From NCBI GenBank assembly GCA_000403415.2, contig KE159696.1, positions 134,532 through 198,531 of the forward strand: a DNA stretch of 64,000 nt. Reading direction: 5' to 3'. Every line of letters starts with the position of its first letter. The stretch's first letter is position 1. The notes below the pieces were generated by a model. The model had not been told where the DNA came from and did no database searches. It was given only the letters and a program-made list of their open reading frames with translations. Made by a program: the position numbers and the translations under genes. Positions 8,187 through 16,222 of this stretch are shown one piece after another. Source of the DNA: Firmicutes bacterium M10-2. GTDB lineage: Bacteria; Bacillota_I; Bacilli_A; Erysipelotrichales; Erysipelotrichaceae.

Positions 8187-8590
8187 TTTTTTACCTCTTT
8201 CTCAATAATATCCGCACATTTCTTTGTATCTTTTTTTATATCTTTTCCCCAAAAGCGAAGAACCGTCCAACCATCTTTTTTTAACTGTTCATTAACTTCT
8301 ATATCCCGTTGCATATTTCTTTCTATTTTTTTGATCCAAAATTCCCGATTGGATTTTATTTCTTTTTTCTTTTCTTCCCAATTGAATCCATGCCAAAACT
8401 CACTATCACAAAATACAGCAACCTTCTTTCCTATAAACGCAATATCAGGATGACCGAATACTTTATTGGTATTTTTTCTGTACCGCAATCCTCTTTTCCA
8501 CAATTCTTGTCTTAATAAAATTTCTATTTTCGAATCTTTGTTTTTTATCTGCTTCATATTGTATGAGATCTGTTCTTTTGTTTTAGGCAT
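8183..8590 (-). CDS. vsr: Very short patch repair endonuclease (Vsr)
   Basis: The 135-residue protein matches Vsr across its length. It has the N-terminal SYNMKQIKNKDSKIEILLRQELWKRG, then GLRYRKN, HPDIAFIGKKVAVFCDSEFWHGFNW with the metal-binding aspartates and the histidine, and FWIKKIERNMQRD. Vsr nicks next to T:G mismatches formed when 5-methylcytosine deaminates inside a methylase target site, starting repair back to C:G. It is the first gene of the island, and its job fits the two cytosine-5 methylases downstream. Confidence 0.93.
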   Translation of the reverse strand: MPKTKEQISYNMKQIKNKDSKIEILLRQELWKRGLRYRKNTNKVFGHPDIAFIGKKVAVFCDSEFWHGFNWEEKKKEIKSNREFWIKKIERNMQRDIEVNEQLKKDGWTVLRFWGKDIKKDTKKCADIIEKEVKK

Positions 8591-9336
8591 AGCTTATCCC
8601 TCGTTTTACTCCCGTAAAATAATATTCTTTCATCGAAAATTTTATATTCATTTTCGAATACAGTCAATTATACTTAACTGACTATTACATTAAATCCCCA
8701 TATTCTCTTAATACAAGCCATTTCTATATTCCAAAATAATATGTATTTTTATAAAATAAATCAATATATTTTTTACTTTTATAATATCAGTTTTTTTCGA
8801 TTGTTTTTACCAAACAAAAACATTTATCAGATAGAGATGGCTCATTTAATCTGCAATTGTTATATATATCCAAAAAATTATAATTATTTTAAATAATATT
8901 TATCAAAGGAAATTAACAGCGAAAGCCGAATCTCAATATAAATTTTACTCAAAAAAGAAAAATCTTTGAAATTAAGAATAAAGAAAATTTATAAATCATA
9001 TACTGTTAAAATTTCGGGATTTAAGCAAGAAAGAATGGAAGGAAATAAGCACGTATCGTTTAAAAATCAGGATATTCTTCTCTCTGATTTTGGAAGAAAA
9101 ATCAATAATCGGAGATTAAAAATTCGTAAAACTAAAATTGATAATATAAGAGAAAGTGCTGAATGCAAATTTAAAAGAATTCATTAACTTCAATTATTTA
9201 AAATTCAACAAAAGCATTATAACAGATAAATAATGGATATCAACTTAAAAAAGATATATTATTTTTTCTATATATCAATTTATAAAAGGAGATTATCCGA
9301 AGATCCCTGATAATTCTAAATGATAACAATCAATAA
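8591..9336. other. AT-rich intergenic stretch, no supported gene
   Basis: About 750 bases of very AT-rich sequence lie between the restriction island and an IS3-type remnant. A 73-codon plus-strand ORF at 8966-9187 is lysine-rich, has no ribosome site and no recognisable content, so I do not call it. The promoter of the vsr operon should lie in the first 100 bases of this stretch. The composition and the IS scrap at its end fit a horizontally acquired island edge. Confidence 0.6.
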
Positions 9337-9420
9337 CAAAAATTAAAAGGATCGACTCCTGTCGAATACAGGAATCGATCCTTTCTTTGAAACAAATTTT
9401 TATGGTATCCAATTCAATTC
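9337..9420 (+). mobile_element. IS3-family orfB 3'-end remnant (copy A)
   Basis: The plus strand reads TKIKRIDSCRIQESILSLKQIFM, a decayed form of the usual TKIKGLSPVEYR tail of IS3-family transposases. A nearly identical stretch is at 58030-58125. The core (about 9347-9385) folds into a long hairpin with arms AAAGGATCGA and TCGATCCTTT, and may now act as a terminator. Confidence 0.6.
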
Positions 9421-9432
9421 ATTGAGTTCACT

Positions 9433-9813
9433 TCAAAAGGTACCTGATTCTCGATCAAACACAAAAGGAAAAAGATCACCTCTTGCTTTGATAATGTGCG
9501 GTTCAACATACTCGTCAATTAATCTTAATTTTTGTTTTCGAATCACAAATTTCCATTCTTGATTGATTCCGACAATTAAAATAAGCGGTATATTCAAATC
9601 AATCTCGTATATTGATAAAAATCGTGCTTTCTCTTTTCCGAAGCACTCTTTGTTGTGTTCATATTCGTAATTTTGGCTCGAATTAAATCGATAACTGTTT
9701 AATATGCTTTTCGCTAGCGTATCCAAAGATTCTCTTCCGCAAATCTCAATTAGACGATATACACTTCGTCCTAAACCTTTTGGATATACTTTCAATGTAT
9801 ATTCCGTTTTCAC
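9433..9813 (-). CDS. pRiA4b ORF3-like protein
   Basis: The 126-residue protein starts YTLKVYPKGLGRSVYRLIEICGRESLDTLAKSIL and continues with a Y-Y-E-rich segment (RFNSSQNYEYE). This is the general pattern of the N-terminal half of plasmid pRiA4b ORF-3-like proteins (YRxIxVPxxxTLxxLHxxI...). The function of that family is unknown. The gene stands alone. A ribosome site is not obvious. The assignment rests on pattern only. Confidence 0.5.
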   Translation of the reverse strand: MKTEYTLKVYPKGLGRSVYRLIEICGRESLDTLAKSILNSYRFNSSQNYEYEHNKECFGKEKARFLSIYEIDLNIPLILIVGINQEWKFVIRKQKLRLIDEYVEPHIIKARGDLFPFVFDRESGTF

Positions 9814-10004
9814 GTTTTTAACTCCTTTACTGCAAAAAACATTGTAGCAAAAAAGGCCCTTTCGGACCTCAATAGTAATTCTTTTTTTATTTTATGATGG
9901 TCCAAGAAAATATGCAATGAGCTTGGTTATTTTCAATCGAATTTAATCAATATCTACCGTCGATAGTGTGGTAACCGCTTCCAAAGCATGAGATTACGGA
10001 AAGA

Positions 10005-10050
10005 GAACGTGTAAAAAAAGAATAAAACGGATATAAACATCGTCTTATTC
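10005..10050 (-). terminator. Terminator of the M16 peptidase gene pair
   Basis: On the minus strand AAGAATAAGACG and CCGTTTTATTCTT form a stem around a loop, followed by T residues. It overlaps the stop codon at 10045. Confidence 0.6.
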
Positions 10051-11298
10051 TTCTTTATTTTCCGGGTTGATCACAACTTCCGCGACTTGCGAAAAATCAA
10101 GTGAATCAACGATCTTCATCACATCTTCAAATGTGAGCTGTTCTACGATCCGAAGAGCTTGAAAATAATCATAGCCTTCCAATTCGGCTCTCATATTTTC
10201 AATTGCTAAAGACTCAAAGTGATCCAGCGAACGCAAATTGCGCGCAATCGATTGAATCTTTACACTTTCAAATGCTTCTTTATCAACAAAAAATGAATTC
10301 GCAGCAATTTTCCCGATGATTTTCTTAAATTCTTCGATTTTTTCGGTTTGTGCGTAAAAGATAATATATCCGTGATCTTTCGTAAAATCCGATTCTGCAC
10401 CACAAACTTGAGAAATGATTTGATCATCCAGCCAAGTTTGATAATTCGGATTTAACGGGTTGAATACACAATCAAGCCATAAAGCAACCGCAACATCGAC
10501 TTTTAGACACTCTTCAACTTTTGGATATCCATGAAGCTTATAACCCAATCCGATATATGGCATCGCGACATCCATATCCATAGAAAAAGTTTTTCTTACG
10601 ATTTCTTTCGGTTCTTCTAAAAATTGTCGTCTGCTCTTCTCTTTGATCTGCATCGGATAATTTTCTTCATGCTTCTCAATCAAATCAAAGATAGGTTCGA
10701 GCGGCAATCCTGTAATCCCGACCAAGACCATCTCGCTTGGATCGTAATTTCGCATATAAAATGCGCGAAGTTGTTCCACACTCATTCGAGAAATATCTTC
10801 TTCAGTTCCTAAAATATCAATTTTTAAAGGGTAATTTTTATACATGGAAACGTACAATTCTTTGATCAAACGAAAATCAGGGTTTTGATCATAAATTGCA
10901 TATTCACTTAAAATAATCCCTTTTTCTTTTTCCACTGTTTCTTGGGTGATATTAAGATCCTGAACAAAATCAAGCAAAAGCTTTAACGGTTCTTCGATCG
11001 AAGCGGTTGTCGAAAAATAATAAGCTGTTTCACTGTACGACGTAAAAGCGTTGGTCTGCGATTGCAGACGTGCAAAAAGATCTGTCACATCTTCATTTTT
11101 ATATCGAAACATTTGATGTTCTAAAAAATGAGCACAGCCTGTCGGATTTTCGATCCATTGATTGCCGACTTTTTCCAGAACATTAAATCCTCCTGTCCCA
11201 AATCCACATAAAAAGAACGATTGCACATAGTCCGGTTTACGGATAAGGATGACTCGAACATTGTTCTTTAATGTTTTCTTTTGAATTTCGATATTCAT
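10045..11298 (-). CDS. M16 family peptidase, YfmH-type
   Basis: The protein of about 417 residues has the inverted zinc motif HFLEH with a downstream glutamate region (KEKGIILSEYAIY), both typical of active M16 (pitrilysin-type) peptidases. In Bacillus the homologous YmfF/YmfH-type pair is linked to the 5-aminopentanol modification of elongation factor P; a similar role here is inference. I prefer the ATG at 11298 (MNIEIQKK); a GTG five codons upstream is also possible. Neither has a clear ribosome site, which may be because sequence between this gene and its partner has been disturbed by an inserted fragment. Confidence 0.8.
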   Translation of the reverse strand: MNIEIQKKTLKNNVRVILIRKPDYVQSFFLCGFGTGGFNVLEKVGNQWIENPTGCAHFLEHQMFRYKNEDVTDLFARLQSQTNAFTSYSETAYYFSTTASIEEPLKLLLDFVQDLNITQETVEKEKGIILSEYAIYDQNPDFRLIKELYVSMYKNYPLKIDILGTEEDISRMSVEQLRAFYMRNYDPSEMVLVGITGLPLEPIFDLIEKHEENYPMQIKEKSRRQFLEEPKEIVRKTFSMDMDVAMPYIGLGYKLHGYPKVEECLKVDVAVALWLDCVFNPLNPNYQTWLDDQIISQVCGAESDFTKDHGYIIFYAQTEKIEEFKKIIGKIAANSFFVDKEAFESVKIQSIARNLRSLDHFESLAIENMRAELEGYDYFQALRIVEQLTFEDVMKIVDSLDFSQVAEVVINPENKEE

Positions 11299-11370
11299 AA
11301 TAATTTTAACCACGGAAAACCATATAGGAGTGGTCTTTTCCTTTCTTTAATATTTTTGTTATGTTGTTTG

Positions 11371-11562
11371 TCATCTTGTTTCTGTCAGGTATTTTTTGGA
11401 TTTTTCCAATAACTTGAGTTTTTTGCAGCTTATGCTGCCATTCTTTACTTTTACACCTGTTAATGTACGTATGTCAAAATATCCTGTCTTTCTTCTTCCG
11501 AATATGAAATATTCGTTATTTTGATATTGTACTTTATCAAATATGGACTTTTGCAAGCCCAT
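11371..11562 (-). pseudogene. Probable C-terminal remnant of an IscB-like HNH protein
   Basis: The 63-codon ORF reads IFDKVQYQNNEYFIFGRR, then KTGYFDIRTLTGVKVKNGS and a basic tail. This resembles the C-terminal beta-barrel of RRXRR/HNH (IscB-type) RNA-guided nucleases: a short 'DKV.Y.....FI.GRR..GYFDLR.LDG' block followed by KLKLLEK. No RuvC or HNH part is present. It sits exactly between the two M16 genes, which usually adjoin. My recollection of IscB tails is the only support, so the call is tentative. An alternative is an unrelated small beta-barrel protein. Confidence 0.4.
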
Positions 11563-11589
11563 TACTCTTTAGATTATGGGTGATTGACC

Positions 11590-12780
11590 TCACTCTTCCT
11601 CCTTGATCACAGCCATTGAAACAAGATGCAGTTGACTTGCAACCTTGCAAATCGCTTGTCGATCGATTTTCTTGATAAACCGAATCCGTTCCTGAAGCGA
11701 ATCTTCCCTCTTCAGCAACGTATCAAGGAAATCTTGCTCGATCATTGACCACGGACGGTCTTGCTGCCGCCTAAACATGTCAATCAAATCCATTTTGGCA
11801 ATTTCCATTTCTTCATCGCTGAAATTTCCTTGAATACACGTTTGGATTTGCTCATCGATCAAGCGTAAACATTCATCGAGATGGCTCGCAGAAGTCCCTG
11901 TACTGATCAATAAAGCACCGTCAAAACGGATCAAGGATGAAGAAATCGAATAGCATAAACTCCGTTGTTCCCGAACATTTTCAAAAAGCAAAGACACCGG
12001 TCCTTGACCTAATATGGAATTCAAGACCAGCAAAGGATAATAATTTTCAGAAGTGATCGAAGTATTTGTCGCATAGACTTGAACAATCGATGTTTGGGAA
12101 ATGCGTTTTTGCAAAAATTCAAAAGAAGGATCACTTTGCGGGATAAGAGATTGTTCGAGCGGCACAATCGATGATTGAGGGATAGAATTTAAAAACTGAT
12201 CGATTTTAGGGTCCGGTATCCCACAGCAATACACAATTCTCGGAACTTGTTTCCACTGCTCATATAATGAAAGGATCTCTTCAAATCGTATGGATTCAAG
12301 ATCTTTTAAGTACCCTTGGATCGGGATCGCAATATCGTGATCTTCATCCACTAAGGAAAGAGCCAACTTCAAAGCCAAGGTGTCGGGATCTTCATCTTGC
12401 CGCATCAACCTTCTGGATAATAAATATTTCGCTTCTTCAAACGATCGTTCATCAAGAAGAGGATGATATAAAATTTCGTCCATGATTTTCACAACTTCAT
12501 CCACATAATGTGGTGCATTGATCAAATCCGGCCGAAGATATTGAAATCTTGCATCAAGAGCAATTTGTTTTCCATATCCTGTGAGCCCATAAGAAACACG
12601 CATACCATAAGCGTGGTTCAATGCAATAGATAACTTTTGTTTTGTATCAAATGCTTTTGTTTTTGCTTTAAGCATAAAAATCAAAACATTATATTTCGTG
12701 ATCGTATCGCGATTTAAAGGCAGGAGCGTACGAACAAGAACACTGACATCACTGAATTTTTTTGTTTGAATCTGCTGCAT
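11590..12780 (-). CDS. M16 family peptidase-like protein, YfmF-type (no zinc motif)
   Basis: This 396-residue protein has M16 structure: GPVSLLFENVREQRSLCYSISSS near residue 275 is the typical C-terminal half signature, and NHAYGMRVSYGLTGYGKQ the N-terminal part. It lacks the HxxEH zinc site, as the non-catalytic partner of M16 pairs does. It is the promoter-proximal gene; TAGGAGG stands before its ATG. It probably forms a heterodimer with the YfmH-type protein encoded downstream. Confidence 0.82.
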   Translation of the reverse strand: MQQIQTKKFSDVSVLVRTLLPLNRDTITKYNVLIFMLKAKTKAFDTKQKLSIALNHAYGMRVSYGLTGYGKQIALDARFQYLRPDLINAPHYVDEVVKIMDEILYHPLLDERSFEEAKYLLSRRLMRQDEDPDTLALKLALSLVDEDHDIAIPIQGYLKDLESIRFEEILSLYEQWKQVPRIVYCCGIPDPKIDQFLNSIPQSSIVPLEQSLIPQSDPSFEFLQKRISQTSIVQVYATNTSITSENYYPLLVLNSILGQGPVSLLFENVREQRSLCYSISSSLIRFDGALLISTGTSASHLDECLRLIDEQIQTCIQGNFSDEEMEIAKMDLIDMFRRQQDRPWSMIEQDFLDTLLKREDSLQERIRFIKKIDRQAICKVASQLHLVSMAVIKEEE

Positions 12781-12845
12781 ATTCGTTTGATTCCTCCTAT
12801 TTCATTTAACTATTCATTAGTTATGGTTCATTATATCATCAAAAC

Positions 12846-12877
12846 CAAAAAAAAAGCCTTCAAACGAAGACTTTTTA
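12846..12877 (-). terminator. Terminator of the NlpC/P60 protein gene
   Basis: On the minus strand AAGTCTTC, loop GTTT, GAAGGCTT, then a run of nine T. Confidence 0.75.
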
Positions 12878-12887
12878 TTACAGTTTG

Positions 12888-14237
12888 TTACGCTACGTGG
12901 ATATATCCAATTAACGCATTCGTACATTCAACAGTCGATACAACTGTCTGGTTACCAAGCCATCCACCATGTACAGCTTGTCCATTTCCGATATATACCG
13001 CAATGTGTCCTGCATAGATGATCAAATCACCAGGTACTGGATTGCTTGTCCAAGATCCAAGAGCTGCATAATCTTCAGGCCATCCGTGGAAATTAATTCC
13101 AACAGCAGCCAATGCGTTTGTCGCAAGCATTGTACAGTCTTGTGTACGTCCAACTTGTGCCAATGCCGCATTTGCGATCATTTGCGCTTTTCCCGTATCC
13201 ACAACAGGTTGTTGAACTTCTGGTTGAACTGGAGTTTCTACAGGCTGTTGAACTTCCGGTTGAGTTGGAGTCTCTACAGGTTGTTCAACTTCTGGTTGAA
13301 CCGGTGTTTCCACTGGTTGTTCAACTTCTGGTTGAACCGGTGTTTCCACTGGTTGTTCAACTTCTGGTTGAACTGGTGTTTCTACAGGTTGCTCTACTTC
13401 CGGTTGAGTTGGAGTTTCCACAGGTGTTGTAGTTTCTGTAGTTGTATTTTCTGCAGGAACTTCCGTTTCTTCAACTTCCGGTGCAGCAACCACACCATTT
13501 GCGTCAATTGTAAATCCATCTTTCGATGTATTTGTCATTAAATTACCATTTTCATCGAATGCATAGTTTGTGCCGTCGATATCATGGAATGTATCTTTGA
13601 TTTGGTTTCCGTTTGCGTCAAAATATTGTTTTGTGCCGTCAACTTCTTGCCATCCTGTACGGAATACGCCATCGTCACCTGTAACATACGTTTGACCATC
13701 AACTTCAAACGTACCCATGACCATCGCACCGTTTTCATCAAAGTAGTAACGGTTTCCGTCAATGTCCTTCCAACCTTTTACGGCATCGCCGTTTTCATCA
13801 AAGTAGTACTTCACTCCATCATGGTCGATCCATTGGTTCGCTACTTTGAATCCTTGATCATCATAGTAGTTTTTACCATCTTCCGACCATCCTTGCACAA
13901 GACCACCTTGTGTTTGGAAGTTATAAGTCGTTCCTTGAATGGTTGTTTCTCCAGTTTCAGCTGACCCGTCTTTTCCAAAATAATATGTTGCATTGGAAAC
14001 ATTTTGCCATCCGAACTGCATTTCACCTTGTCCATTAAAGTAATAGACGTCGCCATCAATTTCAGTTAGACCAGTCGCACGTTGACGATTTGATTCTAAC
14101 ACATAATAACGATCTGCATCTTCACCGTGCCATCCTGGTTGGGTTTCGTATGCATGTACGGTAGAAAGAACTGGACCTGAAGCACATAAGCATAAGGCTA
14201 CTGCCAATAATTTACTGTGTTTTTCAATAAAATTCAT
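12888..14237 (-). CDS. Secreted NlpC/P60-type hydrolase with cell-wall-binding repeats
   Basis: The 449-residue protein starts with a signal peptide (about residues 1-29, ending near VHA-YET). Residues 35-260 hold about ten choline/glucan-binding-type repeats (GWKDIDGNRYYFDENG pattern). A linker of seven 12-residue proline repeats (QPEVEQPVETPV) follows. The last 105 residues form an NlpC/P60 or CHAP-like domain: RTQDCTMLATNAL carries the catalytic cysteine and PGDLIIYAGHIAVYIGNG the histidine. It likely cuts peptidoglycan stem peptides at the cell surface. It is a single-gene unit with a terminator. The function and location are well supported, the exact bond is not. Confidence 0.85.
   Translation of the reverse strand: MNFIEKHSKLLAVALCLCASGPVLSTVHAYETQPGWHGEDADRYYVLESNRQRATGLTEIDGDVYYFNGQGEMQFGWQNVSNATYYFGKDGSAETGETTIQGTTYNFQTQGGLVQGWSEDGKNYYDDQGFKVANQWIDHDGVKYYFDENGDAVKGWKDIDGNRYYFDENGAMVMGTFEVDGQTYVTGDDGVFRTGWQEVDGTKQYFDANGNQIKDTFHDIDGTNYAFDENGNLMTNTSKDGFTIDANGVVAAPEVEETEVPAENTTTETTTPVETPTQPEVEQPVETPVQPEVEQPVETPVQPEVEQPVETPVQPEVEQPVETPTQPEVQQPVETPVQPEVQQPVVDTGKAQMIANAALAQVGRTQDCTMLATNALAAVGINFHGWPEDYAALGSWTSNPVPGDLIIYAGHIAVYIGNGQAVHGGWLGNQTVVSTVECTNALIGYIHVA
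13200..13430 (-). repeat. 36-bp tandem repeats coding the proline-rich linker
   Basis: At least six copies of a 36-base unit encode (V/T)QPEVEQPVETP. Neighbouring copies are almost identical in DNA, so copy number is likely to vary by slippage or recombination and change the length of the surface linker. Confidence 0.85.
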
Positions 14238-14464
14238 TTCTTATACCTCTTCGCTACAACACGGTTAGGTTAACACGAATTTTGAAAACTTGCAAAATTA
14301 ACTTGGGTAAATTATGTTATTTTCTTGTGATTATTAATGTTAATTATTAATTTATCTCTTTATATAAAGCTTTTTTTGTATAAATGCGTGAAAATGTGTG
14401 ATTTTTACAAAAATTGTCAAATTGCTAATCTTGTTCTCGTTTCTTAGACATTTTTTTATCATTT

Positions 14465-14977
14465 TTAAACCAAAAATATAAGTTTAACTAATATAAATAA
14501 TCCGAAAATGATGAAACATCCACAAAAAAGAGCGCCACCTATAGACAAAATATGCAGCAAAGAAAAAAGAGCTGTAAGCGTACTTGATCGCAACCCAATC
14601 ATCATGCAAAGTCCGATCCAGATAATTAAAGTCACAGTGATTGCCCCCAACGCAAACATCGTTTTCTTTCTCATTGCACCAATCATATATAAGCTCACAA
14701 AAACAAAAAGAAGATCAATCATTGAAAAAGCGTTCAGTATCGAACGATAGTTCATAACGGAAAAAGCGATTCGAGCAAACAAAGACACATTGTAAGTTTG
14801 AATTGCTTCGTAAAACGAAAGCAGGCTCGTTTCATCTTTGACCCCAAGCAAAACAACCATCATCATAAACAACCATACATACTGCCACATCCACCATGAC
14901 AGCAAGATCATTTCGATCCAGACAATCCGTTTTTCGAATGTATCAAACAGTCGATCAATTTCCTTGATAAGTTTCAA
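14465..14977 (-). CDS. Four-helix membrane protein of unknown function
   Basis: The 170-residue protein has about four hydrophobic helices (residues 20-45, 65-80, 85-120 and 130-170) and a charged N-terminus MKLIKEIDRLFDTFEKR. No catalytic motif is visible. Its start lies 23 bases inside the 3' end of trmL, so it is read from the rdgB-trmL transcript. I do not recognise the family. Confidence 0.6.
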   Translation of the reverse strand: MKLIKEIDRLFDTFEKRIVWIEMILLSWWMWQYVWLFMMMVVLLGVKDETSLLSFYEAIQTYNVSLFARIAFSVMNYRSILNAFSMIDLLFVFVSLYMIGAMRKKTMFALGAITVTLIIWIGLCMMIGLRSSTLTALFSLLHILSIGGALFCGCFIIFGLFILVKLIFLV

Positions 14978-15476
14978 GAAAATCTTCTCCCTTCAATTCT
15001 TCATGTCCGCTTAATCCCGGATATCCAAGCTGACGCAGCACCTCATAAACAATGATTGCTGCACAATTGGATAAATTTAGCGATCGAGCGTTGGCAACCA
15101 TCGGCAAACGCATACAACGATCTAAATGCCCTTGTAAAATATGCTTATCGATTCCTGTGCTTTCCTTTCCAAGAACTAAATAAATATCTCCTTCTTCTTT
15201 TTTAAAATCAAAATCCGAAGGTGCCCTCTTTCCGTAACGAGTCATAAAATACATTGAAGCATTGGGATTTTCCTGCAAGAACGCATCCCAATTCGGATGA
15301 ATATGAATATCCGCCTCTTTAATATAGTCCATTCCGCTTCGACGCAAATGTTTTTCATCCAAAGAAAAGCCAAGAGGCTCGATCAAATGCAGACGACTGT
15401 TTGTTGCCATACAGGTCCGAATGATATTTCCGGTATTGCCCGGGATTTCCGGTTCATACAATACAACATGAATCAT
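14955..15476 (-). CDS. trmL: tRNA (cytidine(34)-2'-O)-methyltransferase TrmL
   Basis: The 173-residue protein is a SPOUT-class enzyme of normal length. Visible are EPEIPGNTGNIIRTCMATN (motif 1), LVLGKESTGID (motif 2) and RLPMVANARSLNLSNCAAIIVYE (motif 3), the knotted S-adenosylmethionine-binding end. TrmL methylates the ribose of the wobble base in tRNA-Leu isoacceptors. Its ATG overlaps the stop of rdgB by four bases. Confidence 0.93.
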   Translation of the reverse strand: MIHVVLYEPEIPGNTGNIIRTCMATNSRLHLIEPLGFSLDEKHLRRSGMDYIKEADIHIHPNWDAFLQENPNASMYFMTRYGKRAPSDFDFKKEEGDIYLVLGKESTGIDKHILQGHLDRCMRLPMVANARSLNLSNCAAIIVYEVLRQLGYPGLSGHEELKGEDFLETYQGN

Positions 15477-16048
15477 GATTTCCTATCCTCCAAAAATTTA
15501 CGCAATGCTGCACCGCGATGAGAAATCGCATGCTTTTTTTCGTCACTTACATTCGCTAATGTCGTTTGATAAGGCGGATAGTAAAAAATCGGATCATATC
15601 CAAAACCGTTGCTTCCCAATTGTCGGTCATAAATTTCACCTTCCACTTCTCCTCGGTACACTTTTTCACTTTGTTCATCAACATAAGCAATCACACAAAC
15701 ATATCGTGCGGTACGATCTTTTCCTTCGACCTGTTTTATTATATAGTTGTTTTTTATTTCATAAGATGTATCTTCCCCCATAAATCGGGCTGAATATACA
15801 CCTGGCGCTTTATCCATTGCGTCTACTTCAATGCCGGAATCGTCCGCAAAAACCGGTTCATGAACAACGGCATAAAGTGCTTTTGCCTTGATCATGGCGT
15901 TTTCTTCAAATGTCGTTCCGTTTTCTACAATTTCCAAAGGCTCTTTCAAATCCTTGAAACTTTTTATAATCACATTTTTTCCGAGCATTTCCTGAAACTC
16001 TTCTAATTTATGGGTATTGCTTGTCGCAATCCAAACCGTTTTTTCCAT
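15473..16048 (-). CDS. rdgB: RdgB/HAM1 non-canonical purine NTP pyrophosphatase
   Basis: The 191-residue product begins TVWIATSNTHKLEEFQEML, the family's N-terminal signature. It also has FEENAMIKAKALY, VFADDSGIEVDAMDKAPGVYSARF and GSNGFGYDPIFYYP, with AISHRGAALRKF at the end. It hydrolyses ITP, dITP and XTP to monophosphates. I chose the ATG at 16048 because GGAGG lies 8 bases before it; upstream in-frame methionines lack this and would add a non-conserved stretch. First gene of the rdgB-trmL-membrane protein unit. Confidence 0.92.
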   Translation of the reverse strand: MEKTVWIATSNTHKLEEFQEMLGKNVIIKSFKDLKEPLEIVENGTTFEENAMIKAKALYAVVHEPVFADDSGIEVDAMDKAPGVYSARFMGEDTSYEIKNNYIIKQVEGKDRTARYVCVIAYVDEQSEKVYRGEVEGEIYDRQLGSNGFGYDPIFYYPPYQTTLANVSDEKKHAISHRGAALRKFLEDRKS

Positions 16049-16131
16049 AAATAAACCTCCATTACATTTCATCTTAGCAACTTCACAAAAAAAAAGAAGC
16101 AAAAGTTTCAAAAAGTCGAAAACAATCTTCA

Positions 16132-16168
16132 TGAAACAATGAAAATCTTTGAAACAAACGTTGTTTCA
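16132..16168 (+). promoter_or_regulatory. Candidate operator of the ilv operon
   Basis: TGAAACAA (16150-16157), ACG, TTGTTTCA (16161-16168) is a perfect 8-bp inverted repeat covering the -35 box. A further direct copy of TGAAACAA lies at 16132-16139. The placement suggests repression by a dimeric regulator. It does not resemble a CodY box, and no T-box is present. The regulator is unknown. Confidence 0.6.
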
Positions 16169-16189
16169 TTTTCAAGAATAGATTATAAT
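16161..16189 (+). promoter_or_regulatory. Promoter of ilvB-ilvN-ilvD
   Basis: TTGTTT (16161-16166), 17-base spacer, TATAAT (16184-16189). AAGAAAGGAG follows upstream of the ilvB ATG at 16223. Confidence 0.7.
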
Positions 16190-16222
16190 TTGCTTTAAGA
16201 TTAAGAAAGGAGCCATTCTACT

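Noticed and set aside
8966..9187. 73-codon lysine-rich plus-strand ORF in the AT-rich gap
   Set aside because: No ribosome site, no promoter, no family signal; expected by chance in such AT-rich DNA.
13200..13430. Regular 36-bp repeats resembling a CRISPR array
   Set aside because: They are directly adjacent, have no spacers, and lie in frame within a surface-protein gene. No cas genes are in the window.
12969..13541. 190-codon plus-strand ORF with LFNFWLN repeats
   Set aside because: Antisense shadow of the proline-rich tandem repeats in the NlpC/P60 gene.
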